From: Paraburkholderia susongensis
GTDB taxonomy: Bacteria; Pseudomonadota; Gammaproteobacteria; Burkholderiales; Burkholderiaceae
DNA length: 64,000 nt
Direction: 5' to 3'
NCBI RefSeq assembly: GCF_900177725.1
Contig: NZ_FXAT01000009.1
Location: 124,001-188,000, forward strand
Position numbers and translations under genes: made by a program. Below, in pieces: positions 8,165 through 16,638 of the stretch. Each line of letters starts with the position of its first letter. Within the stretch, counting starts at the first letter, position 1. The notes beneath the pieces were generated by a model that saw nothing but the letters and a program-made list of their open reading frames with translations, was not told the origin of the DNA and did not search any database.

Positions 8165-8623
8165 TCACGCGTTAGTCTGCAGCCAGAACGTGACCGGTCC
8201 GTCATTGACGAGCGACACCTGCATGTCCGCACCGAACTCGCCCGTCTCGACGACCGGATGCTTCGCACGCGCGGCCGCGACGAAGTAGTCGAACAGGCGC
8301 TTGCCTTCGTCGGGCGGCGCCGCCGGCGTGAAGCTCGGGCGCAGGCCGCTGTTGGTATCGGCCGCGAGCGTGAACTGCGACACGAGCAGCAGGCCGCCCG
8401 CGCGGCCAGCGCCGTCGAGATTCTGTACCGAGAGATTCATCTTGCCGGCCGCGTCGCTGAATACGCGGTAGCCGAGCACTTTGGCGAGCAGCTTGTCGGC
8501 GGCAGCCTCGGTGTCGCCGCGTTCGGCACATACGAGCGCGAGCAGACCCGCGTCGATCGCGCCGGTCACGCGGTCGGCGACGCGCACTTCGGCGCGCCGC
8601 ACGCGTTGGATCAGAGCGATCAT
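8165..8623 (-). CDS. dtd: D-aminoacyl-tRNA deacylase
   Basis: Homodimeric proofreading enzyme that hydrolyses D-aminoacyl-tRNA (and glycyl-tRNA-Ala), preventing D-amino acid incorporation. The 152 residues contain both family signatures: SQFTL within LLLVSQFTLAAD and the Gly-cisPro motif in NDGPVTFWL near the C-terminus. The start MIALIQRV is standard. It lies 58 bases after the tyrS stop on the same strand. That pairing makes sense because D-Tyr-tRNA is the classic Dtd substrate. Confidence 0.97.
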   Translation of the reverse strand: MIALIQRVRRAEVRVADRVTGAIDAGLLALVCAERGDTEAAADKLLAKVLGYRVFSDAAGKMNLSVQNLDGAGRAGGLLLVSQFTLAADTNSGLRPSFTPAAPPDEGKRLFDYFVAAARAKHPVVETGEFGADMQVSLVNDGPVTFWLQTNA

Positions 8624-8681
8624 CGGCGCGGCCCCAGGAGCGTGTTTCGCTTCGTCACGCCGAGCGGCTGGTGTTGTGCGA

Positions 8682-9932
8682 TCACGCCGTGAGCGTCACG
8701 CGCGCGAAGCGGCGCTTGCCCACCTGCACGACGTACTCGCCCGCTTCGACCTTCAGACCCTTGTCGGACACCGACGTGCCGTCGATCTTCACGCCGCCCT
8801 GCTCGATATTGCGCAGCGCTTCGCTCGTCGACGGCACGAGGTTGGCCTGCTTGAGCAACTGGCCGATCGCGAGCGGCGCGCCCGCGAGCGTCACCACCGG
8901 AATGTCGTCGGGCACGCCGCCCTTCGCGCGATGATTGAAGTCCTCGAGCGCGCGCTCGGCATCGGCCTGCGAGTGGAAGCGCGCGACGATTTCCTGGCCG
9001 AGCATCACCTTGAAATCGCGCGGATTGCGGCCCGCTTCGATTTCCTTCCTGAAGCCCTCGATTTCGTCCATCGGACGGAACGACAGCAGTTCGAAGTAAC
9101 GCCACATCAGCGTGTCGGAAATGCTCATGAGCTTGCCGAACATGTCGGTCGGCTTTTCGCTGATGCCGATGTAGTTGTTCTTCGACTTCGACATCTTCTC
9201 GACGCCGTCGAGCCCTTCGAGCAGCGGCATCGTCAGGATGCACTGCTGTTCCTGGCCGTACTGCTTCTGCAATTCGCGGCCGACGAGCAGGTTGAACTTC
9301 TGGTCCGTGCCGCCGAGTTCGAGGTCCGCGTTCAGCGCGACCGAGTCGTAGCCCTGCATCAGCGGATACAGGAACTCATGGATCGAGATCGGCACGCCGC
9401 CCTGGAAGCGCTTCGTAAAGTCCTCGCGCTCGAGAATGCGCGCGACCGTGTAGCGCGACGCGAGCTTGATCATGCCGTCGGCGCCGAGCGGCATCGACCA
9501 CTCGCTGTTGTAGCGGATCTCGGTCTTTTCGCGGTCGAGCACGAGCGCGGCCTGCTCGAAGTAGGTCTTCGCATTCGACTCGATCTGCTCGCGCGTAAGC
9601 GGCGGACGCGTCGCGTTGCGCCCGGACGGGTCGCCGATCAGCGAGGTGAAATCGCCGATCAGGAAAATCACCGTGTGGCCGAGGTCCTGCAACTGGCGCA
9701 TCTTGTTCAACACGACCGTGTGGCCGATGTGGATGTCGGGCGCGGTCGGATCGAGCCCGAGCTTGATGCGCAGCGGCTTGGCCGTCGCCGCGCTCCTCGC
9801 GAGCTTTTGCGCGAATTCGTCTTCGATCAGCAACTCGTCGACACCGCGTTTGGTGACGGCGAGGGCGTGACGGACTTCGTCGGTGACCGGAAAGGCGGCT
9901 GCGGGATTGGGCTTGGTGGACTCGGTGCTCAT
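8682..9932 (-). CDS. tyrS: Tyrosyl-tRNA synthetase
   Basis: Class I synthetase charging tRNA-Tyr. The 416-residue protein has the HIGH motif as PDIHIGHTVVLNK, the tyrosine-pocket region LIGDFTSLIGDPSGR, KMSKS as VEKMSKSKNN, and a C-terminal S4 RNA-binding domain (VKIDGTSVSDKGLKVEAGE). HIGH with isoleucine and the DPTAPDIHIGH context resemble the TyrZ-like clade rather than E. coli TyrS. The ATG at 9932 gives MSTESTKPN; the frame is open further upstream but that part is low-complexity and Arg-rich. It is the first gene of the tyrS-dtd-phosphatase run. Confidence 0.96.
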   Translation of the reverse strand: MSTESTKPNPAAAFPVTDEVRHALAVTKRGVDELLIEDEFAQKLARSAATAKPLRIKLGLDPTAPDIHIGHTVVLNKMRQLQDLGHTVIFLIGDFTSLIGDPSGRNATRPPLTREQIESNAKTYFEQAALVLDREKTEIRYNSEWSMPLGADGMIKLASRYTVARILEREDFTKRFQGGVPISIHEFLYPLMQGYDSVALNADLELGGTDQKFNLLVGRELQKQYGQEQQCILTMPLLEGLDGVEKMSKSKNNYIGISEKPTDMFGKLMSISDTLMWRYFELLSFRPMDEIEGFRKEIEAGRNPRDFKVMLGQEIVARFHSQADAERALEDFNHRAKGGVPDDIPVVTLAGAPLAIGQLLKQANLVPSTSEALRNIEQGGVKIDGTSVSDKGLKVEAGEYVVQVGKRRFARVTLTA

Positions 9933-10097
9933 GCTGGAAACGGGAAGTCGCGAAAAAACAGGATTGTCCCATAGATGCGCGCCGCCGCGCCCACCGACGC
10001 GCCTCGGGCCGCTCGGCGACGCGCGATTTTTCCGCGCTGCGCGCCGCCATGGCGGGCCAGCGAAGGCACGACGCGCGTTCGGCATCCGTACGGGCGC

Positions 10098-10126
10098 TTA
10101 TATTCGGCCGCGCTTACACCGATAAT
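10098..10126 (+). promoter_or_regulatory. Putative sigma70 promoter for anmK
   Basis: TTATAT (10098-10103), a 17-base spacer and GATAAT (10121-10126). The -10 is a good match and the -35 is weak. The implied start of transcription is near 10133, shortly before either anmK start codon. Confidence 0.4.
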
Positions 10127-10144
10127 CTGCTACAAAGAATCGCA

Positions 10145-11299
10145 ATGAACCTCGTGAGGAGTAGCAACGTGGCGCAAGACCCCGCAGACGGCATCTATTT
10201 CGGCTTGATGTCAGGAACGAGCATGGACGGTGTGGACGGCGTGGCCGTCCGGTTTGCCAAAGGAAAGCCGCCGGAGGTGCTGGCCGAGGCGTTCGTCGGC
10301 TTCTCGGCCGGGATACGCGAGGCGCTCTTCGCGTTGCAACAGCCCGGCGACAACGAGATCGAGCGCGAAGCCTTGGCCGCCAATGCACTCGCGACCCGCT
10401 ACACGGTGTGCTGCCACGATCTGCTGCGCGACAGCCGCGTGCCGGCCGACGAAGTCCGCGCGATCGGCGTGCATGGTCAGACAGTGCGGCATCGGCCGGA
10501 AAAGGGCTATACGCGGCAGATCAACAATCCCGCGCTGCTCACGGAAATGATACATATCGACGTAGTCGCCGATTTCCGCAGCCGCGACGTCGCCGCCGGC
10601 GGCCAGGGCGCGCCGCTCGTACCCGCTTTTCACGCGACGATCTTCGGCGCGAAGAACGAAACGCGGGTGGTCTGCAATCTTGGCGGCATCAGCAACATCA
10701 CGATCCTGAACGCGACCGGCGGCGTGCGCGGCTTCGATTGCGGCCCGGCGAACGCGCTGCTCGACGCGTGGGCCGAACGCCACCTCGGCAAGCCGTTCGA
10801 CGAAAACGGCCATTTCGCGGCGAGCGGCCAGGTCAATCGCGAGCTGCTGAACGCGTTGCTCGACGAGCCGTTCTTCTCGGAACAGCCGCCGAAAAGCACC
10901 GGCCGCGATCTGTTCAATACCACGTGGCTCGACGCGAAACTCGAGCCGTTCAGCGGGCTCGATCCGGCCGACGTGCAGGCGACGCTGGTGGCGCTAACCG
11001 CGGTGACGGTCGCACGCGAAATCGAGCGGCACGCGTCCGATGCCCGCGCGGTGTACGTCTGCGGCGGCGGCGCGCGCAATCCGGAGATCCTGAAGGCGTT
11101 GCAGCAAGCACTCGAAGACAGCGGTGTGAGCGGTGTGCCGGTGCTGACGACCGACGCGCTCGGCGTGCCGCCGAGCCAGGTCGAGCCGCTCGCCTTCGCG
11201 TGGCTGGCGATGCGTTGTATCGCGCGGCTGTCCGGCAATCTGCCGAGCGTCACGGGGGCTTCCGCCGAGCGTGTGTTGGGGGCGATCTATCCGCGTTGA
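10145..11299 (+). CDS. anmK: Anhydro-N-acetylmuramic acid kinase
   Basis: Phosphorylates and hydrolyses 1,6-anhydroMurNAc released by lytic transglycosylases, feeding cell-wall sugar recycling. The ASKHA-fold signature GLMSGTSMDGVDGV lies near the N-terminus, followed by GVHGQTVRHRP, the phosphate motif VCNLGGISNITIL, FDCGPANALLDAW, and VYVCGGGARNP. Two starts compete. The ATG at 10145 has little ribosome-binding signal, while a GTG at 10169 is preceded by GAGGAG with a 7-base spacer and yields the usual short N-terminus before DGIYFGLMSG. The GTG is probably the real start. The gene is divergent from tyrS and convergent with erpA. Confidence 0.95.
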   Translation: MNLVRSSNVAQDPADGIYFGLMSGTSMDGVDGVAVRFAKGKPPEVLAEAFVGFSAGIREALFALQQPGDNEIEREALAANALATRYTVCCHDLLRDSRVPADEVRAIGVHGQTVRHRPEKGYTRQINNPALLTEMIHIDVVADFRSRDVAAGGQGAPLVPAFHATIFGAKNETRVVCNLGGISNITILNATGGVRGFDCGPANALLDAWAERHLGKPFDENGHFAASGQVNRELLNALLDEPFFSEQPPKSTGRDLFNTTWLDAKLEPFSGLDPADVQATLVALTAVTVAREIERHASDARAVYVCGGGARNPEILKALQQALEDSGVSGVPVLTTDALGVPPSQVEPLAFAWLAMRCIARLSGNLPSVTGASAERVLGAIYPR

Positions 11300-11351
11300 C
11301 GAGCGTGCGGGCGAACCCCGTCACCGGGCAATTCCGTGGCGAAGGGGGAAT

Positions 11352-11376
11352 AAAAAACGGGGCCGAGGCCCCGTTT
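11352..11376. terminator. Bidirectional terminator between anmK and erpA
   Basis: Perfect 8-bp stem ACGGGGCC / GGCCCCGT with a GA loop, flanked by A6 on the left and TTT on the right. It lies between the convergent anmK and erpA genes and can serve both strands. Confidence 0.8.
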
Positions 11377-11416
11377 CCTGTACAACCGGTGATTCGTCGA
11401 TCAGCCGATGCTGATA

Positions 11417-11782
11417 TCAGACCGAGAACGACGAGCCACAACCGCAGGTGGTAGTCGCATTCGGGTTCTTGATGACGAACTGCGCGCCGTTGATGTCGTC
11501 CTTGTAGTCGATCTCGGCGCCGACCAGGTACTGGTAGCTCATCGAGTCGATCAGCAACTGGACGCCGCTCTTGTTCATCACGGTGTCGTCTTCGTTGATC
11601 GCTTCGTCGAACGTAAAACCATACTGAAAGCCCGAGCAGCCGCCGCCCTGCACGAACACGCGCAGCTTGAGCTCCGGATTGCCTTCTTCTTCGATCAGTT
11701 GCTTGACCTTGTCAGCCGCTGCGTCGGTGAAAACGAAGGGGGCGGGCATCTCGGTCACGGGGGTATCGGTGACTGCGTTCAT
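11417..11782 (-). CDS. erpA: Iron-sulfur cluster insertion protein ErpA
   Basis: A-type carrier that delivers Fe-S clusters to apoproteins, including isoprenoid-pathway enzymes. The 121-residue protein has the three conserved cysteines: one in VQGGGCSGFQYGF and two in TTCGCGSSF at the C-terminus. The HesB-like core begins at FTDAAADKVKQLI. A 15-residue N-terminal extension (MNAVTDTPVTEMPAP) precedes the fold and looks flexible. erpA is a single gene here, about 190 bases downstream of rpsI, with the rpsI terminator in between. Confidence 0.95.
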   Translation of the reverse strand: MNAVTDTPVTEMPAPFVFTDAAADKVKQLIEEEGNPELKLRVFVQGGGCSGFQYGFTFDEAINEDDTVMNKSGVQLLIDSMSYQYLVGAEIDYKDDINGAQFVIKNPNATTTCGCGSSFSV

Positions 11783-11894
11783 TCGAACTCTCCAAAAAGC
11801 TTCAGCCGCTATTGTAGGGCCGATCTGAATATCGTGCTGAAGCCCACAAAATCAATGGGTTCTTCCATCTATCGCGAAGCCCTGCCGAGCAATG

Positions 11895-11932
11895 AAAAAA
11901 GCCGCCTTCGCACGAAGCGTTGGCGGCTTTTG
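11895..11932 (-). terminator. Terminator after rpsI
   Basis: On the minus strand GCCGCC pairs with GGCGGC (11901-11906 with 11922-11927) around a 15-base loop, and the adjacent A6 run on the plus strand gives U6 in the RNA. It lies 40 bases beyond the rpsI stop. Confidence 0.7.
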
Positions 11933-11971
11933 CTGCAAACCGGCCGAAAAACCGGCGTGCACCCGAAACGA

Positions 11972-12364
11972 TTAACGCTTCGAGAATTGCTTCCTGCGAC
12001 GTGCCTTGTGGAAGCCGACCTTCTTACGTTCGACTTCACGAGCGTCACGCGTCACGAAGCCAGCGTGCGACAGTTGCGGCTTCAGCGTTGCGTCGTAGTC
12101 CATCAGCGCGCGGGTGATGCCGTGGCGAACCGCACCGGCTTGGCCCGTTTCACCGCCGCCCGTCACGTTGACCTTGATGTCGAACGTGGTGCCGTGGTTC
12201 GTGAGTTCCAGCGGCTGGCGCACGATCATCAGCGACGTTTCGCGCGAGAAGTAGTCGGCGATGGGCTTGCCGTTCACAACGATGTCGCCCTTGCCTGCCT
12301 TGATGAACACGCGTGCGACGGCGCTCTTGCGGCGGCCCGTGCCGTAATTCCAGTTACCGATCAT
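11972..12364 (-). CDS. rpsI: 30S ribosomal protein S9
   Basis: Small-subunit head protein whose C-terminal tail reaches the P-site tRNA. The 130 residues open with NWNYGTGRRKSAVARV, contain GGGETGQAGAVRHGI, and end in the basic tail KARRRKQFSKR, all diagnostic of S9. The gene follows rplM with an 11-base gap, the conserved L13-S9 operon. It is transcribed from the promoter at 12926-12955 and ends at the terminator at 11895-11932. Confidence 0.99.
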   Translation of the reverse strand: MIGNWNYGTGRRKSAVARVFIKAGKGDIVVNGKPIADYFSRETSLMIVRQPLELTNHGTTFDIKVNVTGGGETGQAGAVRHGITRALMDYDATLKPQLSHAGFVTRDAREVERKKVGFHKARRRKQFSKR

Positions 12365-12375
12365 GTGGGCTCCCC

Positions 12376-12804
12376 TTAGATCTCGAGCGCCTTCGGCTGT
12401 TGTGCCGAATGCGGATGCGTTGCGTCTGCGTAGACCTTCAGCTTCTTGATCATCGCGTAGCCGAGCGGGCCCTTCGGCAGCATGCCCTTGACCGCCTTCT
12501 CGAGCGCGCGGCCCGGGAAGCGTTCCTGCATCTTGCCGAACGTCGTTTCATAGATACCGCCCGGGTAGCCCGAGTGACGGTAGTACTTCTTGTCGGTAAC
12601 CTTGTTGCCCGTGACCTTCAGCTTGCCAGCGTTGATGACGATGATGAAATCACCGGTGTCGACGTGGGGAGTGAATTCAGGCTTGTGCTTGCCGCGAAGA
12701 CGGTGTGCCACTTCGCTGGCGACACGCCCGAGAACCTTATCCGTCGCGTCAATCACGTACCATTCGCGCGTCACCTCATGGGCTTTTGCGGAAAACGTCT
12801 TCAT
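12376..12804 (-). CDS. rplM: 50S ribosomal protein L13
   Basis: Early-assembling large-subunit protein; in E. coli it also represses its own operon (family knowledge). The 142 residues start MKTFSAKAHEV and include WYVIDATDKVLGRVAS, HVDTGDFIIVINA, KYYRHSGYPGG and MLPKGPLGYAM, all typical. It heads the rplM-rpsI operon. A near-consensus sigma70 promoter lies 122-151 bases upstream, giving a leader of roughly 115 nt that might host autoregulation. Confidence 0.99.
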   Translation of the reverse strand: MKTFSAKAHEVTREWYVIDATDKVLGRVASEVAHRLRGKHKPEFTPHVDTGDFIIVINAGKLKVTGNKVTDKKYYRHSGYPGGIYETTFGKMQERFPGRALEKAVKGMLPKGPLGYAMIKKLKVYADATHPHSAQQPKALEI

Positions 12805-12925
12805 GATCGATCCAAAAAAATTGCTGCGCCCAATGTACTTTTTCCTGCTTGTAGTGTGCGCATCGAGGCGCGTGCAGGCTCTCCCTGGTTCTTCCTCCGC
12901 GGGCGCGGATGCGGAAAAGCCCTGA

Positions 12926-12955
12926 ATTATAAAGGAATTTGCGCCGACAAGTCAA
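12926..12955 (-). promoter_or_regulatory. Near-consensus sigma70 promoter for rplM-rpsI
   Basis: On the minus strand, TTGACT (12950-12955) is followed by an 18-base spacer and TATAAT (12926-12931). The predicted transcription start is near 12919, giving a leader of about 115 nt ahead of rplM. This is the best core promoter match I found in the window. Confidence 0.8.
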
Positions 12956-12997
12956 AACGTGCGATGAGCGTGCCGCAGCGGAGGCAAAAAGCGGGTG

Positions 12998-13027
12998 AAA
13001 AAAAACCCGAACGAGCGGTTCGGGTTT
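12998..13027 (-). terminator. Strong minus-strand terminator of the candidate sRNA
   Basis: AAACCCGAAC / GTTCGGGTTT form a 10-bp stem (13003-13012 with 13018-13027) around a 5-base loop. The A8 run at 12998-13005 becomes U8 on the minus strand. On the plus strand the hairpin is followed by AATCC, not T, so it acts in the minus direction only. It lies about 40 bases before the rplM promoter and insulates it. Confidence 0.85.
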
Positions 13028-13086
13028 AATCCACCAAAGGAGGAGGTGGAGGAGACAGCGGAGGTTGCAGAACTGCTGCAACAATG
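12998..13086 (-). ncRNA. Candidate CU-rich small RNA (anti-Shine-Dalgarno type)
   Basis: The predicted transcript of about 88 nt runs from near 13085 to the U-run at 12998. Its parts, 5' to 3', are a 7-bp hairpin GTTGCAG-CAGTT-CTGCAAC (13064-13082), a long C/U-only-biased stretch containing CUCCUCC and CCUCCUCC (about 13036-13063), and a small CCACC/GGTGG hairpin that puts UCCUCC in its loop (13031-13049). It ends in a strong terminator. A TATAAT promoter lies immediately upstream (13093-13120). CCUCC elements complement ribosome-binding sites and occur in known trans-acting sRNAs of other proteobacteria (family knowledge). No recognisable protein is encoded. The identity as an sRNA is inferred from architecture. 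Confidence 0.6.
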
Positions 13087-13092
13087 GAATGG

Positions 13093-13120
13093 ATTATATG
13101 AGCCCCCCTTGTGCGACGCA
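13093..13120 (-). promoter_or_regulatory. Promoter of the candidate sRNA
   Basis: On the minus strand TTGCGT (13116-13121), then a 17-base spacer, then a perfect TATAAT (13093-13098). The -35 matches only TTG, but spacing and -10 are ideal. The predicted start is the A at about 13085. Confidence 0.6.
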
Positions 13121-13121
13121 A

Positions 13122-13417
13122 GAACATTTGCATTGCGAAATACATTTTCATAATGTGGCAAATTGATGAGACAACGCACGATGGGCAAATTCCCTTTTGC
13201 ATCAAGCGATAGAGTCTCACGGACCCAACTGGCATCGAGCATCCTCTAGAGTAAAACCCCTAAACCGGCTATCGCATTCCTGAATTCCCCGTGGATGCCG
13301 CACTGCAGCACGAAAGCAACATCGTGCATAACCTGGAACGGCGTTGGTCTCGCGCGAATCGTCAAACAGCGGGCTACAATGCCGGCTCGATATAGCGATG
13401 CGCGGCGGAGTAACAGC
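13122..13417. other. Intergenic stretch upstream of the OsmC gene
   Basis: This part of the 613-base rplM-OsmC gap is markedly richer in A+T than its surroundings (13100-13200). A second minus-strand promoter-like pair, TTGTCT (13169-13174) and TATGAA (13147-13152) with 16-base spacing, is visible. I see no credible gene or RNA on the plus strand. Confidence 0.4.
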
Positions 13418-13840
13418 ATGGAATGCAAAGTAAGCTGGATGGGGCAAGACGGGATGGCGTTCGCAGCCGAGACGGGTAGCGGCCATCTGGTTGCAATGGA
13501 CGGCGCGCCTGAAGGCGGCGGCCGCAACCTCGCGCCGCGTCCGATGGAAATGGTTTTGCTCGGCACGGGCGGTTGCACCGCCTACGACGTCGTGATGATC
13601 CTGAAGAAGAGCCGCCAGGAAATCGCCGGCTGCTCGGTGACACTGAAGGCTGAACGCGCGAGCGAAGATCCGAAGGTGTTCACGAAGATCCACTTTCACT
13701 TCACCGTGACCGGCAAGAATCTGAACCCGGCGACCGTCGAGCGGGCGATCAATCTGTCGCACGACAAATACTGCTCGGCGTCGATCATGATCGCGAAGAC
13801 CGCCGAACTCACGCACTCGTTCGACATCGTCGCGAGCTAA
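13418..13840 (+). CDS. OsmC-family peroxide-reducing protein
   Basis: OsmC/Ohr-type thiol proteins reduce organic hydroperoxides. The 140 residues include the two expected cysteines, one in GTGGCTAYDVVMILKK and one in DKYCSASIM, about 70 residues apart, and the alpha/beta half-barrel pattern. The family arm closest to this sequence is YhfA-like, whose physiological substrate is unclear. The ATG at 13418 follows GGAG; upstream codons do not resemble the family. The gene stands alone and ends at a bidirectional terminator shared with rnpB. Confidence 0.9.
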   Translation: MECKVSWMGQDGMAFAAETGSGHLVAMDGAPEGGGRNLAPRPMEMVLLGTGGCTAYDVVMILKKSRQEIAGCSVTLKAERASEDPKVFTKIHFHFTVTGKNLNPATVERAINLSHDKYCSASIMIAKTAELTHSFDIVAS

Positions 13841-13896
13841 GCGCGAGGCGCCGCGGGCAACACCGGCGGCCGCGGCCCAAACGGGCGCACCAAATG

Positions 13897-13933
13897 AAAA
13901 TGCCGGCGTCCATTGGGACGCCGGCATTTTTTT
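13897..13933. terminator. Bidirectional terminator between OsmC gene and rnpB
   Basis: Long perfect stem AAAATGCCGGCGTCC / GGGACGCCGGCATTTT around an ATT loop, with a T7 run on the right and A4 on the left. It serves the plus-strand OsmC gene and probably the minus-strand rnpB. Confidence 0.85.
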
Positions 13934-13939
13934 GTTGAG

Positions 13940-14358
<419 letters not shown>

Positions 14359-14487
14359 CGCGGATTTTAACACCGAACGGCTAAGCGGCTGACGCGCTGC
14401 TTCGACAACTGGGAGATGGAACGGCTGACCTGAATAGCGGGCGGACCGCGGACCAGCCTGGCGCCTATTGGTGCCTATTGGTGCCTA

Positions 14488-15399
14488 CTAGCGCTTGCGC
14501 CGCCCCGCGCGAAACACGGCAGCGTCGTCGTAAAACGCCGGCGATTCGTTCCCGGGCCACCAGCCCGGAATGCCGAGCACAGGCAGCGGCGCGAACAGGC
14601 GGCTCGTCAGCGCGTCGATGCCAAGGAGCGCCGCGCTGACCGCTTCGTCGAGCCACGCATCGCGCGCGGCGGCATCCCATTCGAAGTAGGCGGCCGGCAC
14701 GTCGACGATCCACGCATGCCCGGTGCAGCCCTTGAACGGCGTAATCAGTTTTTCCAGCAACGCGTGACCGAAGCAGCGCACTTCGCAACTACGACCCCAT
14801 GCATCGCGCCGGCCCACCAGCAGCGTTTGCCAGTCGAAGCCGCGCAGCGCGGCGCTCAGCGCGGGATCGGCGCAGGCGAACAGCAGCGCGTTTTCGTCGA
14901 AGAGAGTCAGCATGTCGCGCACGCCGCCGCGCGTCGGACCGACGCCGAGCGCGTCGAGCGCCGCCGATTGCCGCGCGTTCAACGCCGCCTTGATGCGCGG
15001 AAACGCAAACCACATCGAGCCGTTGAAGAAGTCGTGCAGATTGTGGCGCGTCGGCACGCAGCCGGTCGAGGCGATATGCGCTTCGTACGCCGCGCCTGAC
15101 GGCAGATCGTCCTGCGCGATGAACGCGAGGCGCTGGCCGCGCCCGGTGGTCTGCCGCATCTGCGCGGCGTCGGCGTTCATTTCGGCGAGCAGGTCCGCGT
15201 AGCCTGTCAGCGCGGCTTGCTGCCAGCGCTGACCGCGCGCGGCAAATGGCGCGAACCAGGGCTTCGACCAGTCGATTGCGGCGAAGCCCGGCGATGGCGC
15301 TTCGGGTGCAACACCGCGGATAGCTTTAGCTGAGGCTTCAGCCGCCAGCGCGTCCACGGCACGCTGCCCAGCCTCTCCCCCCGCCCCGCGCTCCCGCAT
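14488..15399 (-). CDS. DUF3025 domain-containing protein
   Basis: Protein of 303 residues with the conserved blocks of DUF3025: YEAHIASTGCVPTR, HNLHDFFNGSMWFAFPRIK, LTLFDENALLFA and the C-terminal PLPVLGIPGWWPGNE. No biochemical function is established for the family and no signal peptide or membrane segment is evident. The N-terminal ~30 residues are poorly conserved in type, so a later start is possible. It lies 11 bases downstream of pyrC on the same strand and is probably cotranscribed with it. Confidence 0.85.
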   Translation of the reverse strand: MRERGAGGEAGQRAVDALAAEASAKAIRGVAPEAPSPGFAAIDWSKPWFAPFAARGQRWQQAALTGYADLLAEMNADAAQMRQTTGRGQRLAFIAQDDLPSGAAYEAHIASTGCVPTRHNLHDFFNGSMWFAFPRIKAALNARQSAALDALGVGPTRGGVRDMLTLFDENALLFACADPALSAALRGFDWQTLLVGRRDAWGRSCEVRCFGHALLEKLITPFKGCTGHAWIVDVPAAYFEWDAAARDAWLDEAVSAALLGIDALTSRLFAPLPVLGIPGWWPGNESPAFYDDAAVFRAGRRKR

Positions 15400-15410
15400 C
15401 TACCGCCGCC

Positions 15411-16472
15411 TCAAACCAGACGCCAGCCGATCGACTCGCCGCCGCGCAGCGGCACAACCGGCGTATCGCCAACCGGCAACTCGGCCGGCAGCGTCCATTC
15501 CTCGCGACGCAGCGTAACCTTCTCCACATTGCGCGGCAGACCATAGAAGTCCGCGCCATGAAAGCTCGCAAAGCCCTCGAGCTTGTCGAGCGCGCCGGCC
15601 TTGTCGAACGCTTCGGTATAGAGTTCGAGCGCGTGCAGCGCCGTGTAGCAGCCGGCGCAACCGCATGCGTGCTCCTTGAGCCCCTTCGGATGCGGCGCGC
15701 TGTCGGTGCCGAGGAAGAAGCGCGGATTGCCCGAAGTCGCCGCCTCGACGAGCGCGACGCGATGCGTCTCGCGCTTCAACACCGGCAGGCAGTAGTAATG
15801 CGGACGAATGCCGCCTTGGAAAATCGCGTTGCGGTTGTACAGCAGATGGTGCGCCGTGATCGTCGCGCCAAGCAGCTCCGGCGCCGCGCCGGCTTCGCGG
15901 ATATAGTCGACCGCGTCCTTCGTCGTGATGTGTTCGAACACGACCTTCAACGCCGGAAACTCGCGGCGCAGCGGCGTCATCACACGGTCGATGAAAACCT
16001 TCTCGCGGTCGAACAGATCGATCTCCGAATCGGTCACCTCGCCGTGCACGAGCAGCGGCATGCCGGCTTCCTGCATCGCTTCGAGCGTCTTCGCGCATTT
16101 CATGAGATCGGTGACGCCCGCGTCGGAATTGGTCGTCGCGCCCGCCGGATACAGCTTCACGCCGTGCACGAAGCCGCTTTCGCGCGCACGGCGGATTTCG
16201 TCGGGCGGCGTGTTGTCGGTCAGGTACAGCGTCATCAGCGGCTCGAACTTCGCGCCCTCGGGAATCGCGGCGACGATGCGTTCGCGGTACGCCTTCGCCA
16301 TCGCGGTGGTCGTGACCGGCGGCTTCAGGTTCGGCATGATGATCGCGCGGCCGAACTGGCGCGCGGTGTCGGGCAGAACGGCCGCGAGCATCGCGCCGTC
16401 GCGAACGTGCAGGTGCCAGTCGTCCGGGCGGACGAGCGTGATGGAAGCGGGGGAAGCGTTGGAAACGGTCAT
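15411..16472 (-). CDS. pyrC: Dihydroorotase (class II, PyrC type)
   Basis: Zinc amidohydrolase closing carbamoyl-aspartate to dihydroorotate, the third step of pyrimidine synthesis. The 353 residues show the metal-binding HLHVRDG near the N-terminus, MPNLKPPV, the carboxylated-lysine region GVKLYPAGATTNS, HGEVTD, VFEHITT, and the C-terminal FFLGTDSAPH aspartate. The length and motifs fit the short dimeric PyrC class of proteobacteria. The ATG at 16472 gives MTVSNASPASITL; a clear ribosome site is not visible, and the frame is open to 16544. Confidence 0.96.
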   Translation of the reverse strand: MTVSNASPASITLVRPDDWHLHVRDGAMLAAVLPDTARQFGRAIIMPNLKPPVTTTAMAKAYRERIVAAIPEGAKFEPLMTLYLTDNTPPDEIRRARESGFVHGVKLYPAGATTNSDAGVTDLMKCAKTLEAMQEAGMPLLVHGEVTDSEIDLFDREKVFIDRVMTPLRREFPALKVVFEHITTKDAVDYIREAGAAPELLGATITAHHLLYNRNAIFQGGIRPHYYCLPVLKRETHRVALVEAATSGNPRFFLGTDSAPHPKGLKEHACGCAGCYTALHALELYTEAFDKAGALDKLEGFASFHGADFYGLPRNVEKVTLRREEWTLPAELPVGDTPVVPLRGGESIGWRLV

Positions 16473-16638
16473 GGCAAGGAGGAACGAGACTTCACGCGCA
16501 CAGCCGATCGACCCGGTCAAACCGCCTTGTTGCGGCCCGAACACACGTCAATTTTGCTATTTGGCGTCTCCGGCTCGGTGATATGCTTGGAAAATCATCA
16601 TTGTAACGGCTCGCCCCGTTCACAGGCTCACCAGCAAC

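Noticed and set aside
13026..13235. Open frame on the minus strand encoding a 69-residue protein ending in a proline run, upstream of rplM
   Set aside because: The proline run is just the CU-rich sRNA sequence read as codons, its stop falls in the terminator stem, and the -10 of the putative sRNA promoter lies inside it. No ribosome site or family similarity was seen. A dual-function RNA cannot be excluded.
14789..15202. Several Arg-rich plus-strand frames opposite the DUF3025 gene
   Set aside because: GC-driven shadows of the minus-strand gene.
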